Part shown: piece by piece, positions 35,723-43,772 of the stretch
How positions within the stretch are numbered: position 1 is the first letter of the stretch
Layout of the letters: each line of letters starts with the position of its first letter
DNA from: Planctomycetaceae bacterium
Lineage (GTDB): Bacteria > Planctomycetota > Planctomycetia > Planctomycetales > Planctomycetaceae
Reading direction: 5' to 3'
Assembly (NCBI GenBank): GCA_041398825.1
Contig: JAWKTX010000008.1
Location: 124,001 to 188,000 of the forward strand
Length of the DNA stretch: 64,000 bases
The notes under the pieces: model-generated
What the model was told of the DNA's origin: nothing
Database searches by the model: none
Seen by the model: the letters and a program-made list of their open reading frames with translations, nothing else
Translations under genes and position numbers: made by a program

Positions 35723-36286
35723 ATGATGTCCGAGTCACAGGAAGGCCTGACCGACCAGCAGCTGGTCGAGGCTCTGAATTCGGGCGATTTGACGGCTTTC
35801 GAAGCAATCTACTTCCGCTATCGCGACTGGGTCATGCGGCTGGCATTTCGGTTGACCGGCAACCATGATGACGCTTTGGATGTGCTGCAGGAAACCTTCA
35901 CTTATCTCGCGGGCAAGTTCCCCGGATTTGTCCTCACGGCCGCCATGACCACATTCCTGTACCCAGCCGTCCGGAATCTTGCCATCGCGGCGAACAGGAA
36001 ACGTCGACGTTCCAGCGGCGGCGATGAAGTGCTGGAGTTCTTTGAATCGCCCACCTCTGCCCCGACTTCACCCGCCGATGATATTGAACCCATACTGACA
36101 TCACTCTCGAGCGACCACCGGGAAATTCTGCTGATGCGGTTTGTCGACGATCTCACCCAGCCCGAAATTGCCGCCGCACTGAATATTCCGCTTGGCACGG
36201 TCAAATCGCGTCTGCATCATGCCATTCAAACCCTGAAGTCCTCGCCGGCCGGTCAGCGGTTGCTGGGCCGATCGGATTCAGGTTAG
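35723..36286 (+). CDS. ECF sigma factor, divergent from dockerin/cohesin operon
   Basis: 187 residues from ATG at 35723 (GGGGAG eight bases upstream); another ATG follows at once. Region 2 is clear: FEAIYFRYRDWVMRLAFRLT then NHDDALDVLQETFTYLAGKF. Region 4 (LSSDHREILLMRFVDDLTQP, EIAAALNIPLGTVKSRLHHA) is a standard helix-turn-helix. No C-terminal extension is present. The divergent operon encodes a DUF4349 lipoprotein, a membrane dockerin-like protein that may be its anti-sigma factor, a cohesin-like protein and a VIT/VWA lipoprotein. The sigma probably senses envelope state through one of these. A shared promoter element supports this. Confidence 0.9.
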   Translation: MMSESQEGLTDQQLVEALNSGDLTAFEAIYFRYRDWVMRLAFRLTGNHDDALDVLQETFTYLAGKFPGFVLTAAMTTFLYPAVRNLAIAANRKRRRSSGGDEVLEFFESPTSAPTSPADDIEPILTSLSSDHREILLMRFVDDLTQPEIAAALNIPLGTVKSRLHHAIQTLKSSPAGQRLLGRSDSG

Positions 36287-36306
36287 CTTAGCTTGGCTTA
36301 GCTTAG
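36283..36306. repeat. Five-base tandem repeat after sigma gene
   Basis: The unit GCTTA (one copy changed to GCTTG) repeats four times directly after the stop codon of the sigma gene, which itself falls in the first TTAG. It is a simple-sequence repeat with no clear role. Confidence 0.6.
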
Positions 36307-36921
36307 CAGCCTGTTGAAGAACGGGACTGGCTCGAGCAGGAGATCTGAAAACACGATGGTTTCCAGTGGTCCTGCGTACCTGCCCCGAGTTTTAACGGAT
36401 AGCGAGGCTGGAGAGACGATGGAATGTCAGTCTGTCCTCTCAGTGGCAGCCGGATCAGTGACAGCCAGACGTTAAGCGATTGCACTCGGATTCCCCAGAA
36501 GCCATATGGCCGTGATTGAGATACCCGCGGGGCCGGCGTGGTCCCTTCTGGACGCGTATGCTGGCGTTTAGACGGGCGCCAGGATGGCCGCGATCCTTGG
36601 GGGATGCCTTTCAATGGGCTGGCAGTTGCGAATGGAATTTGGCCGTCAGTCGGCCGTTCGGCAGATTCAGACGGCATCTTGTCCGCAAATCCGACACCTT
36701 CGTTCCATTCGGACTCGCCTGAACCGCGTAGCAAAGTTGCTGAATCATTGGAATCTGGTCGTGTAATCGGGTCTAATCGCCTTAGAGATTCGGGGGATGC
36801 CTCAGGATGCCGGTTTGCACGCAAATCCGGCTATTTTCCTGACCAACACCCCGCAGGCGCGGGTAAAGTTCCACACGGAAGACTGATTGCAGAAGGTCGC
36901 TGGGGCGAGGAATAGACACCG
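36287..36921. other. Intergenic region between sigma gene and FHA gene
   Basis: 635 bases. Contents are the GCTTA repeat, the dispersed repeat at 36314-36383 and otherwise nothing I can assign. Open frames of 60-170 codons on either strand are Arg/Pro/Ser-rich and lack ribosome sites. The FHA promoter is presumably near its 3' end. Confidence 0.4.
36314..36383 (+). repeat. Dispersed repeat, copy 1
   Basis: About 70 bases with a degenerate copy at 62960-63028. Shared blocks include ACGGGAC, CTCGAGCAGGA, AAACACGA and TTTCCAGT in the same order and spacing. Both copies lie directly downstream of a gene. Confidence 0.65.
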
Positions 36922-39378
36922 ATGAAAGTTGTGCTTGAACTGCTGGGCAATTCTGGCAGTGTTAAGAAAGTCACCATTCGTCACGATATCGTCATTGGAC
37001 GTGGTTCTGAGTGCAATCTCAAGCTTGTGGCGCCGTTGATCAGCCGTCGGCACTGCACCCTGCGCTTCAAGGAAACATCTGCGTCAGTGACGGACCTGGG
37101 CAGCAGCAACGGAACCTATCTGAACGGACACAAACTTGAGCCCAATCAAAAATACAAGCTGAAGGAAGGGATGGAGCTTTCGATCGGTGGTGTCAAGTTT
37201 CTGGTGAAAGTGCGTCTCGACGCTGACGAAGCCAAAGCAATTCTGAAAGCGCGCAAAAAAGCAAAGGCCGCCCCCGAAACTCCTGTCCCCGGCAAGTCGC
37301 CTAAAACCACGAAGACTCCTTCCTCCGGAAGCAAAGCGTCCTCGAGCAGGAAAGCGGCGGCCACTCAGGCAGAAATCTCTCCCGAATCGGCAAAGGCAAA
37401 AGCCCGGGCAGCTGCAAAGTTAAAGGCAGAACAGGAACTCAAGGCCAAAACTGCGGCTGAAGGCAAAGCAGAAAAGCCAACGGCAAAACCATCCGGGAAG
37501 CAATCAGCGGCTGACAGGAAGCCTGCGTCAGAAAAGCCAGCCGACTCAAAAGCAACCGACTCTTCACGCATTCGCACTGAGGACGACGACGCGCTGGACT
37601 TTCTGAACGATGATGTGAAGACCAGCGCTGGAAAACAATCACCGACGAAAGACAAACCTGTTGCCAAAGAAACGGCAAAAGGTAAATCAGATGAAAACCG
37701 AATTACGGTCGATGACGACGAACAGTTGTTCTCGGATTCTCCGTCAACCGGGGCTGCCGGAATCGCTGTTGCGGGCGCAGCCGCTGCCAGCGAACTAGCA
37801 GACGCGGCAGCCGAAACGGTTGCTAAACCACGCAAGAAATCCATTCCTGTTCCGGATCCCGGCGACGACGACTGGGAATTCGATTTGCCCAGCCTTGATG
37901 CACTGGATTCACGCCCGGATGTCTTCGGAGCCACTGCAGAATCGCCATCGCAAGCAGACGAACCATTGGCTGATTTGTCGGAGCCTGCGGCAGAAGAATC
38001 ACCTTCTGAAATCAGTTCTGCCATCTCTGAAGACCAGATTTCGCCTGCAACGGAATCGGATGGAAACGATGCGATCAGTGAAAACACAGCCATTGGCGAA
38101 GAGGCTGCTGAAGACCTGGTAGCCGACTCGGACTTCGAGTCGCAGGAATTCGATGAAGACTCTGCCGCTGCAGAAAACGATGCCGTTGAATACGCGGTGG
38201 TTGCTCCCGAATCAGACGAACCATTCGATGGCGAAGCAGAATGGGACCTCGGCCAGGGGAAAGTCGATCCCGCCGCCGAAACTTTGCAGGCCGCCGATTT
38301 TGCGGCCATTGAACCGGAAGCATTCAGCATCCCGGAGTCCCCGTCCGAAGTCGGCAAAGCCTTCGACGAACCATCCACCGGTGAACCAGAAGTATTGGAT
38401 TCCGTCGCGGACCAAACTTCGGATGTTGCTCAGGAAGCAGAACCCATTGCTGACGTGCAACAGCAGGATGAAACATTTGAGAACATTGTAGCGGAAGAAG
38501 TTGAAGAGGTTATCAAGGAGGTTACGCCGGAAACTGTTGCGGAAGCTGAAGTCTCTGAAGACGCCGAGGACAGCGCATGGGCGTTCCTCAATGACGACGA
38601 TGACGAGGTCGCAGAACCCGTTGCTGTAATCGAAGAGGATGACGCTGTCGATCACATCGTTGCCGAGGAAGTTGAAGACGTCATCGAAGAGGTCGAACTG
38701 GAACCTCTGCCTGAGATCGAAGAGGTTGTCGCCGAAGAGGTCGATGAATTTGAAGGTCTGGACGATGAACCAGTCGCCATCGTCGATGAAGTCAACGAAA
38801 CAGCCACTTCCGCAGGCGATGAATTCAACTGGGACGGTGTTGATGATTTCGGCTCACTCGTCAGTGATGTCCCCCTGCCTTCTGCAAAACCCAAAATGAC
38901 GCGACCGGGTAATGCAAATCCGGCCCGTATCGCAGCAGCAGGAATCCCCGATGCAATGGATTTCCTCGAAGAGGATGAGGAAGAAGCAGACGCCGAAGAA
39001 ATTGCAGTTGCCGAAGTGCAGGAAGTGGACGAGGAAGTTGAGCTCTTCGAAGCCACGGATGCGGAGGCAATCTCGGACGAAGACGACGCATTGAACTGGC
39101 TATCGGACGACGAGGAAGCACCGATGGAGGTTGTCGATGCGTTTGAAGAACAAACTGCTGACGCAGTGGATGCCTTGGATGACAACGCCTCAGATGACGA
39201 CGATGCCATGAGCTGGTTGTCAGATGAAGATGAGGAGGAGCACGACACAGGGAGCACTCCATCAACAAGCGTTGCTTCCGAAAGCGATGATGATGACGCC
39301 CTGAACTGGCTCAACGATGATGACAATGACAGCGATGGAGACGACGACGAGTTGCAGAAATTCCTGAGTGGTTTTTAG
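36922..39378 (+). CDS. FHA-domain protein with long acidic disordered tail
   Basis: 818 residues. Residues about 1-95 are a forkhead-associated domain that binds phosphothreonine: IGRGSECNLKL, SRRHCTLRF and DLGSSNGTYLNG carry the conserved Gly-Arg, Ser-x-x-His and Asn-Gly residues. Then comes a Lys/Ala-rich linker (105-215) and a 600-residue highly acidic, probably disordered tail. A short motif of the form [DE]-D-A-(L/M)-x-(W/F)-L-x-(D/E)-D recurs at about 221, 548, 676, 718, 758 and 788. No enzymatic domain, signal or membrane helix is visible. It is probably a cytoplasmic scaffold recognised through its tail and recruited by phosphorylated partners; a Ser/Thr kinase is encoded 19 kb away but a link is not shown. 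Confidence 0.85.
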   Translation: MKVVLELLGNSGSVKKVTIRHDIVIGRGSECNLKLVAPLISRRHCTLRFKETSASVTDLGSSNGTYLNGHKLEPNQKYKLKEGMELSIGGVKFLVKVRLDADEAKAILKARKKAKAAPETPVPGKSPKTTKTPSSGSKASSSRKAAATQAEISPESAKAKARAAAKLKAEQELKAKTAAEGKAEKPTAKPSGKQSAADRKPASEKPADSKATDSSRIRTEDDDALDFLNDDVKTSAGKQSPTKDKPVAKETAKGKSDENRITVDDDEQLFSDSPSTGAAGIAVAGAAAASELADAAAETVAKPRKKSIPVPDPGDDDWEFDLPSLDALDSRPDVFGATAESPSQADEPLADLSEPAAEESPSEISSAISEDQISPATESDGNDAISENTAIGEEAAEDLVADSDFESQEFDEDSAAAENDAVEYAVVAPESDEPFDGEAEWDLGQGKVDPAAETLQAADFAAIEPEAFSIPESPSEVGKAFDEPSTGEPEVLDSVADQTSDVAQEAEPIADVQQQDETFENIVAEEVEEVIKEVTPETVAEAEVSEDAEDSAWAFLNDDDDEVAEPVAVIEEDDAVDHIVAEEVEDVIEEVELEPLPEIEEVVAEEVDEFEGLDDEPVAIVDEVNETATSAGDEFNWDGVDDFGSLVSDVPLPSAKPKMTRPGNANPARIAAAGIPDAMDFLEEDEEEADAEEIAVAEVQEVDEEVELFEATDAEAISDEDDALNWLSDDEEAPMEVVDAFEEQTADAVDALDDNASDDDDAMSWLSDEDEEEHDTGSTPSTSVASESDDDDALNWLNDDDNDSDGDDDELQKFLSGF

Positions 39379-39403
39379 TCATCCCAGAATCGTTCAACGG
39401 ACT

Positions 39404-41137
39404 TTACTCATTCATCGCGTCAGCGTCGTCTGTTGCTTCTGCTGCGGGCGCGGACACTGCCGGTGCCGTTAACCAGATCAGATTTCTGTTTGCCGTCGCA
39501 GGTATGCTGGTCGCTGCCGCCTCTCTGCGACGTCCGGACTCACTCGTAGCCACGATTCTTATGTGTCCGTTGAAGGCTTCTTTGGCAGCACCGCTAACAG
39601 ACAGCTTGACGCTCTTCGACGATTCACCTTCACTTGACGATGTCATGCTTTCGCAGGATAGACCTTCCGGTAATCCCTCCAGTTGAATGGTGATCGCTTC
39701 GGAATAGTTCTCCATGCGTTTGACGGACACGTCAATTTCAAGTGGCTTTTCGGATGACATCGCAAACCGGTCATTCCCAACAGTCACTTCAAAGTCGGCG
39801 TCCGCGGGCTCGACGTGCAGGCGGTAGAAGTATCGAGTTCCGCCGTGCCCAAACCGGTCCTGTAACGCCACAGAATAGAGTCCATCCGCTGGCAGCGTCA
39901 CCGTCAGGTCCGCGTCCAGATCATCCTTGCTGACATCGTCCGCCTGTTTGATTTCTTTCCCGCCTGAATCACGCAGAATCAGCAGCGGGTCGAGCGGAGA
40001 ATACACGGCTCTTGAAACCGTTCGAAATCGTAGTTTCTGTGATTTGCTTCCTGTAAATCTGTACGTATCAACCTGGTTCACTTCTGCGATCACTCCGGAA
40101 ACGCAAAACGGAGGATCAAGCTCACCACCGCTGTCAGCCTCAATCAACGATGGTATCAAAACGGCGTCGACATTTGTTGACTCTGCAAACGGTCCCTGTA
40201 TTCGCGTGTCCACGGTCGCATCGATCGACTGAGTTTTCAAATTGAACTCCGGATCACTTCCAGTCAGATTCCAGCCAACAACATTCACGACCTGCGGCAT
40301 CGAAGTGCTGACAGCAGTCGGCAGACAGTAATCCACAAACGGACCGGTTGTCAGTGTGAGTCGGTAAACGTAGTTTGCACCGCCTGCAAACTGAATGGTG
40401 CTGTTTGGTGCAGACGGGAACGCGAATATTCGGACAGTCAGTGTGTCATCGCTGAGTGCTGTATAGACAAGTTGTGGGTCGAGCCCGTGATCATCATCAT
40501 TTTGCAAAAGGACCGTACCGCGAGAATTGAGTAGCTGTATGACAGCATCCATCGGGGAATTCAGCTGCCGATGAGCGAGAACTGAAATCACCAGCGTCTC
40601 GTCCGTCCTGATGGGTATCGAATAACAATCGACGTCGCCGGATTTCTCCAGAACCCCATTGACAACGACCCTGGAGGAATCGATTGATTGAATTTCATTC
40701 AGCCTGTTGTTGGGTTCTTTTTCAATCACTTCGTCCAGGATCCCAACGACGAACGGAAGGAAGCTTGTCGCACCGTCCGCATTAAAAAAACGAATCCAGT
40801 GGATACCAGGGGTCGCCGATTCCGGGACGGTCACCGTCGCAGTATCCTTCTTGTCGGAAAACTGAAACTCTAACTCGTTGAGTTCCGACCAAACGTTGAG
40901 TTCACCGTCACCCGGCTTTCCCGAGACTTTAACATCAATCTTCGACCCAACCTTCGCGCCAGGAGGATACAGTCGTTCGATTGCCGGAGGCTGCCCTGCC
41001 AGCGAAGAAGCTGGTACCACCGCGCAAAGAACGAAGACGAAACCGAAAATGACATATCGGCAACTGCCCCTGACGGTCACATGATTCTCAACGGTTTGCG
41101 GGAGCATCGTTTGGGGGGGACTCGCTGCAGAATGCAT
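39404..41137 (-). CDS. Secreted protein with pre-peptidase C-terminal-like domains
   Basis: 577 residues from the ATG at 41137 (a later ATG at 41107 is possible). Signal peptide YVIFGFVFVLCAVVPASSLAG. The N-terminal part IERLYPPGAKVGSKIDVKVSG resembles an IPT/TIG-like Ig fold. At least two PPC-like beta sandwiches follow: EKEPNNRLNEIQSIDSSRVV with VDCYSIPIRTDETLVISVLA, and a second with QVDTYRFTGSKSQKLRFRTV and LDPLLILRDSGGKEIKQADD, both carrying the D-x-Y-x-F/I core of the family. The C-terminus adds another Ig-like part. Planctomycetes often encode such proteins beside cytochrome/DUF1501 sets. No catalytic domain is seen. It converges with the FHA gene, 25 bases between stop codons. Confidence 0.75.
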   Translation of the reverse strand: MHSAASPPQTMLPQTVENHVTVRGSCRYVIFGFVFVLCAVVPASSLAGQPPAIERLYPPGAKVGSKIDVKVSGKPGDGELNVWSELNELEFQFSDKKDTATVTVPESATPGIHWIRFFNADGATSFLPFVVGILDEVIEKEPNNRLNEIQSIDSSRVVVNGVLEKSGDVDCYSIPIRTDETLVISVLAHRQLNSPMDAVIQLLNSRGTVLLQNDDDHGLDPQLVYTALSDDTLTVRIFAFPSAPNSTIQFAGGANYVYRLTLTTGPFVDYCLPTAVSTSMPQVVNVVGWNLTGSDPEFNLKTQSIDATVDTRIQGPFAESTNVDAVLIPSLIEADSGGELDPPFCVSGVIAEVNQVDTYRFTGSKSQKLRFRTVSRAVYSPLDPLLILRDSGGKEIKQADDVSKDDLDADLTVTLPADGLYSVALQDRFGHGGTRYFYRLHVEPADADFEVTVGNDRFAMSSEKPLEIDVSVKRMENYSEAITIQLEGLPEGLSCESMTSSSEGESSKSVKLSVSGAAKEAFNGHIRIVATSESGRRREAAATSIPATANRNLIWLTAPAVSAPAAEATDDADAMNE

Positions 41138-41319
41138 GAGGATTTCCAGGCGGGAGGTGTGATGTAGGGGCAGAAGTATTCGGTCAACAACCATCGAAAG
41201 TGACGGGGTCCGTTCCGGGGCATTCTTCGACGATCACTTGTAGACCGGGGGATGGAATGGCATCTTAATCACTTCCTGATTGAATCGTGAACCGTTTCTG
41301 ATGAAAGCCCGATTTCTAA

Positions 41320-42627
41320 ATGAGCAGTTTTTCTGATGATGATCACGGAAACCGCGCGTCTGGTCCCACTCAACGGCATGCCTACCGCAACGGACCTCGC
41401 ATAACATCAATTGAGACTGCTGTGCCGCACGATGTGATGCCGGGGCTGCTTGCACTGCGAATTCATACCGACGCCGGAGAGATGAATGCCGGCCCCGTGA
41501 TTGGCCATGGTGAAACCTACTATATTCCAACCGCGGCAGCCGCTGTGATTCACGACTTCATGGCTCCAAGGCTCCTTGGGGCCGATGTGCTCGCCATTGA
41601 AAGTCACTGGCGGTTTCTTTACGAACGTATGACGGCATTTGGCGGAACCGGTGCTGAACTGCGTGCGTTGTCTGCCGTCGACCTGGCACTGTGGGATGTC
41701 GCTGGTCAGCTGATGCAACAACCGGTCTGGCGTCTGCTGGGAGGACCGGTTCGCGATTCGATTCCTGTGTACAACAGCTGTGGAGGTCCGTTTTATGGCC
41801 GGACCAATCGACGAATTCCTTCCGCTTCTGGCTGGCCCGGTCACGGCGACCCGGGTCAGCCAGGTCCCCTGGAAGACAACTGGGCCAGCATGAATACTCC
41901 AGGAGATTTAGCGGAAGAGCTGATTGCACTGGGATATCGCGGAATGAAATTGTGGTCGTTCGATGCGGTCTATCGTCGAGGCGGCGGACACTATCTTTCA
42001 CCACGTGACCTTGAAGAGGGTCTTGCGCCATTTCGGCAAATCCGAGAACGAGTTGGAGACAGAATCGAATTGATGCTTGATGGTCACGGATTCTTTTCCC
42101 TGGCCGCGGCTCGCCAAATTGCGGAGGCCATAAAAGAATTTCACCCTCTCTGGCTGGAGGACATCCTGCGTCCGGATTCCGTCCGGACAATGGCTGAATT
42201 CCGTCGCCATTCTCAGGTGCCCCTTGCCGTCAGTGAAATGCTTGTTCAGGTTGATCAGTACAGACAAGTCCTGGACCAGGGGGCTGCCGATTACATCATG
42301 ATTGACCCAACGTGGGTCGGCGGGATTTCACAGACACGTCGGATCGCGGAACTGGCCCAGATTTATAACACTCCAACTCTGATGCACGACTGCACAGGGC
42401 CATTCACCCTGCTGGCAGGCGTCCACGTAGCATCCGCAAACTCAGGGGTTGCGTTTCAGGAAACTGTCCGTGCCCACCTGCAGACGTTGTATCCACTGCT
42501 GATTGATCAGCCCATCGAGATTCAGAACGGGATGCTGGCTCTTCCGACTGCACACGGTATCGGTGCACGGTGGCTGCCGGAGCTGTTTGACCCGTCGCAT
42601 CCGGGCTATCGACAAACCGGAATCTGA
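41320..42627 (+). CDS. Enolase superfamily dehydratase, mannonate-dehydratase-like (ManD type)
   Basis: 435 residues with the two-domain enolase-superfamily fold. Candidate metal ligands are Asp254 in LMLDGHGFF, Glu280 in LWLEDIL and Glu306 in AVSEMLV, 26 residues apart each time, with His256 two after the Asp and His356 in MHDCTGP. That pattern is what I recall for the D-mannonate dehydratase (ManD) group. ALSAVDLALWDVAGQLMQQP is the superfamily capping-domain helix. The next gene, 81 bases on, encodes a UxuA-type mannonate dehydratase of another fold. Substrate is therefore probably a hexonate, but this group is catalytically varied. The start ATG at 41320 has no strong ribosome site. Confidence 0.8.
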   Translation: MSSFSDDDHGNRASGPTQRHAYRNGPRITSIETAVPHDVMPGLLALRIHTDAGEMNAGPVIGHGETYYIPTAAAAVIHDFMAPRLLGADVLAIESHWRFLYERMTAFGGTGAELRALSAVDLALWDVAGQLMQQPVWRLLGGPVRDSIPVYNSCGGPFYGRTNRRIPSASGWPGHGDPGQPGPLEDNWASMNTPGDLAEELIALGYRGMKLWSFDAVYRRGGGHYLSPRDLEEGLAPFRQIRERVGDRIELMLDGHGFFSLAAARQIAEAIKEFHPLWLEDILRPDSVRTMAEFRRHSQVPLAVSEMLVQVDQYRQVLDQGAADYIMIDPTWVGGISQTRRIAELAQIYNTPTLMHDCTGPFTLLAGVHVASANSGVAFQETVRAHLQTLYPLLIDQPIEIQNGMLALPTAHGIGARWLPELFDPSHPGYRQTGI

Positions 42628-42708
42628 TGAAGTTTGCAGTTGACACCCCTGCAGAAATGAGCCATCAGAATTCTCCCGAGACATCGCATCATCTTTGGAC
42701 ACAGCCTA

Positions 42709-43677
42709 ATGCAGCTTGCCACAGTCCTAACACCCATCACTGACCAGGCACTGGAGTGGTCAGCCCAGTGCGGCGTCACAGATCTTGTCCATCGGTACCC
42801 GGGAAAAGATATTCACCCACTTCGTGCAGCCATCGACCACGCTGGCCAGTATGGACTTCGGATTTCTGTCATCGAGGGCTACCTGCCAATCGAAAACATC
42901 AAACTGGGTGTCGACGACGGGCGAGAACTGGAGGCCATGAAAACACTTATCCGACAGATGGGAGATCTGGGTATCGGGATTCTGTGCTACAACTTCATGG
43001 CGGGTACGGACTGGACGCGCACCCGGCTTGACGTTCCTGCACGCGGCAACGCGCGGGTCACCGAGTTTCGAAAAGCAGATGCTGAGCAGGCCGTTTTGCT
43101 GGGTTATCATCCGACAAATCCGAACCACGAAACAATCGCCCGAAAACTATCGCCTGACGCACTTTGGCAGCACCTGCAGCGAACACTCGACGAATTGCTT
43201 CCAATCGCCGAAGCATGCAGTGTCACGCTGGCGATGCATCCGGATGATCCACCGCTGCCACAAATGTTAGGCAAGCCTCGCATCATGTGCGACCTGGATG
43301 CGTTTGAAAAGCTCATGCAACTCGCTCCCAGTCGCGCCAACAGCATCTGTTTTTGTCAGGGCACATTCGCCACAATGGGCGTGGATATTCCTGCAGCAAT
43401 TCGTCAACTGGGATCGCACATTCGTTACGTCCATTTCCGCGACGTAAAAGGAGATGCATCCGCGTTCACCGAGACATTTCACGACGACGGCCCCACAGAT
43501 ATGGCCGAAGCAATGCGGGCATATTACGACATCGGATTGAACGGACCGATTCGTCCGGATCACGTCCCGCAACTATCCGGTGAAGAAGACGGAGAACCCG
43601 GTTACACGATGCTGGGCAGGTTTTTTGCGTTTGGTTACATCCGGGGGTTGATGCATGCGGCGGGCTACCGGAAATAG
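42709..43677 (+). CDS. uxuA: Mannonate dehydratase family protein (UxuA-like)
   Basis: 322 residues of the UxuA TIM-barrel family, which converts D-mannonate to 2-keto-3-deoxygluconate with Fe2+/Mn2+. Metal and active-site motifs are visible: LAMHPDDPPLPQMLGKPRIM, SICFCQGTFATMGVD, IRYVHFRDVKGD and FHDDGPTDMAEAMRAY, plus NGPIRPDHVPQLSGE. It is shorter than E. coli UxuA (394 residues), as in many non-enteric versions. It follows the enolase-superfamily gene on the same strand and both probably act on aldonates or hexuronate-derived acids. Pathway partners KdgK and KdgA are not in the window. Confidence 0.82.
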   Translation: MQLATVLTPITDQALEWSAQCGVTDLVHRYPGKDIHPLRAAIDHAGQYGLRISVIEGYLPIENIKLGVDDGRELEAMKTLIRQMGDLGIGILCYNFMAGTDWTRTRLDVPARGNARVTEFRKADAEQAVLLGYHPTNPNHETIARKLSPDALWQHLQRTLDELLPIAEACSVTLAMHPDDPPLPQMLGKPRIMCDLDAFEKLMQLAPSRANSICFCQGTFATMGVDIPAAIRQLGSHIRYVHFRDVKGDASAFTETFHDDGPTDMAEAMRAYYDIGLNGPIRPDHVPQLSGEEDGEPGYTMLGRFFAFGYIRGLMHAAGYRK

Positions 43678-43772
43678 AACATCCCGGTTTACATTTGCAA
43701 AAGCCCGCTTCCAGATCAGGCAAACTGTCCATTGAGAAACCGGGACAGGCGCTGGCAGACCGGGGCCAAAAC

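Noticed and set aside
36303..36824. Minus-strand frame of 173 codons in the gap before the FHA gene
   Set aside because: Pro/Arg/Ser-rich, no ribosome site, no homology-like pattern, and it runs over the dispersed repeat.
37365..38378. Long Ser-rich minus-strand open frame of over 300 codons opposite the FHA gene
   Set aside because: It is the antisense of the acidic tail (GAA/GAT-rich codons read as Ser/Phe); no start signal or domain.
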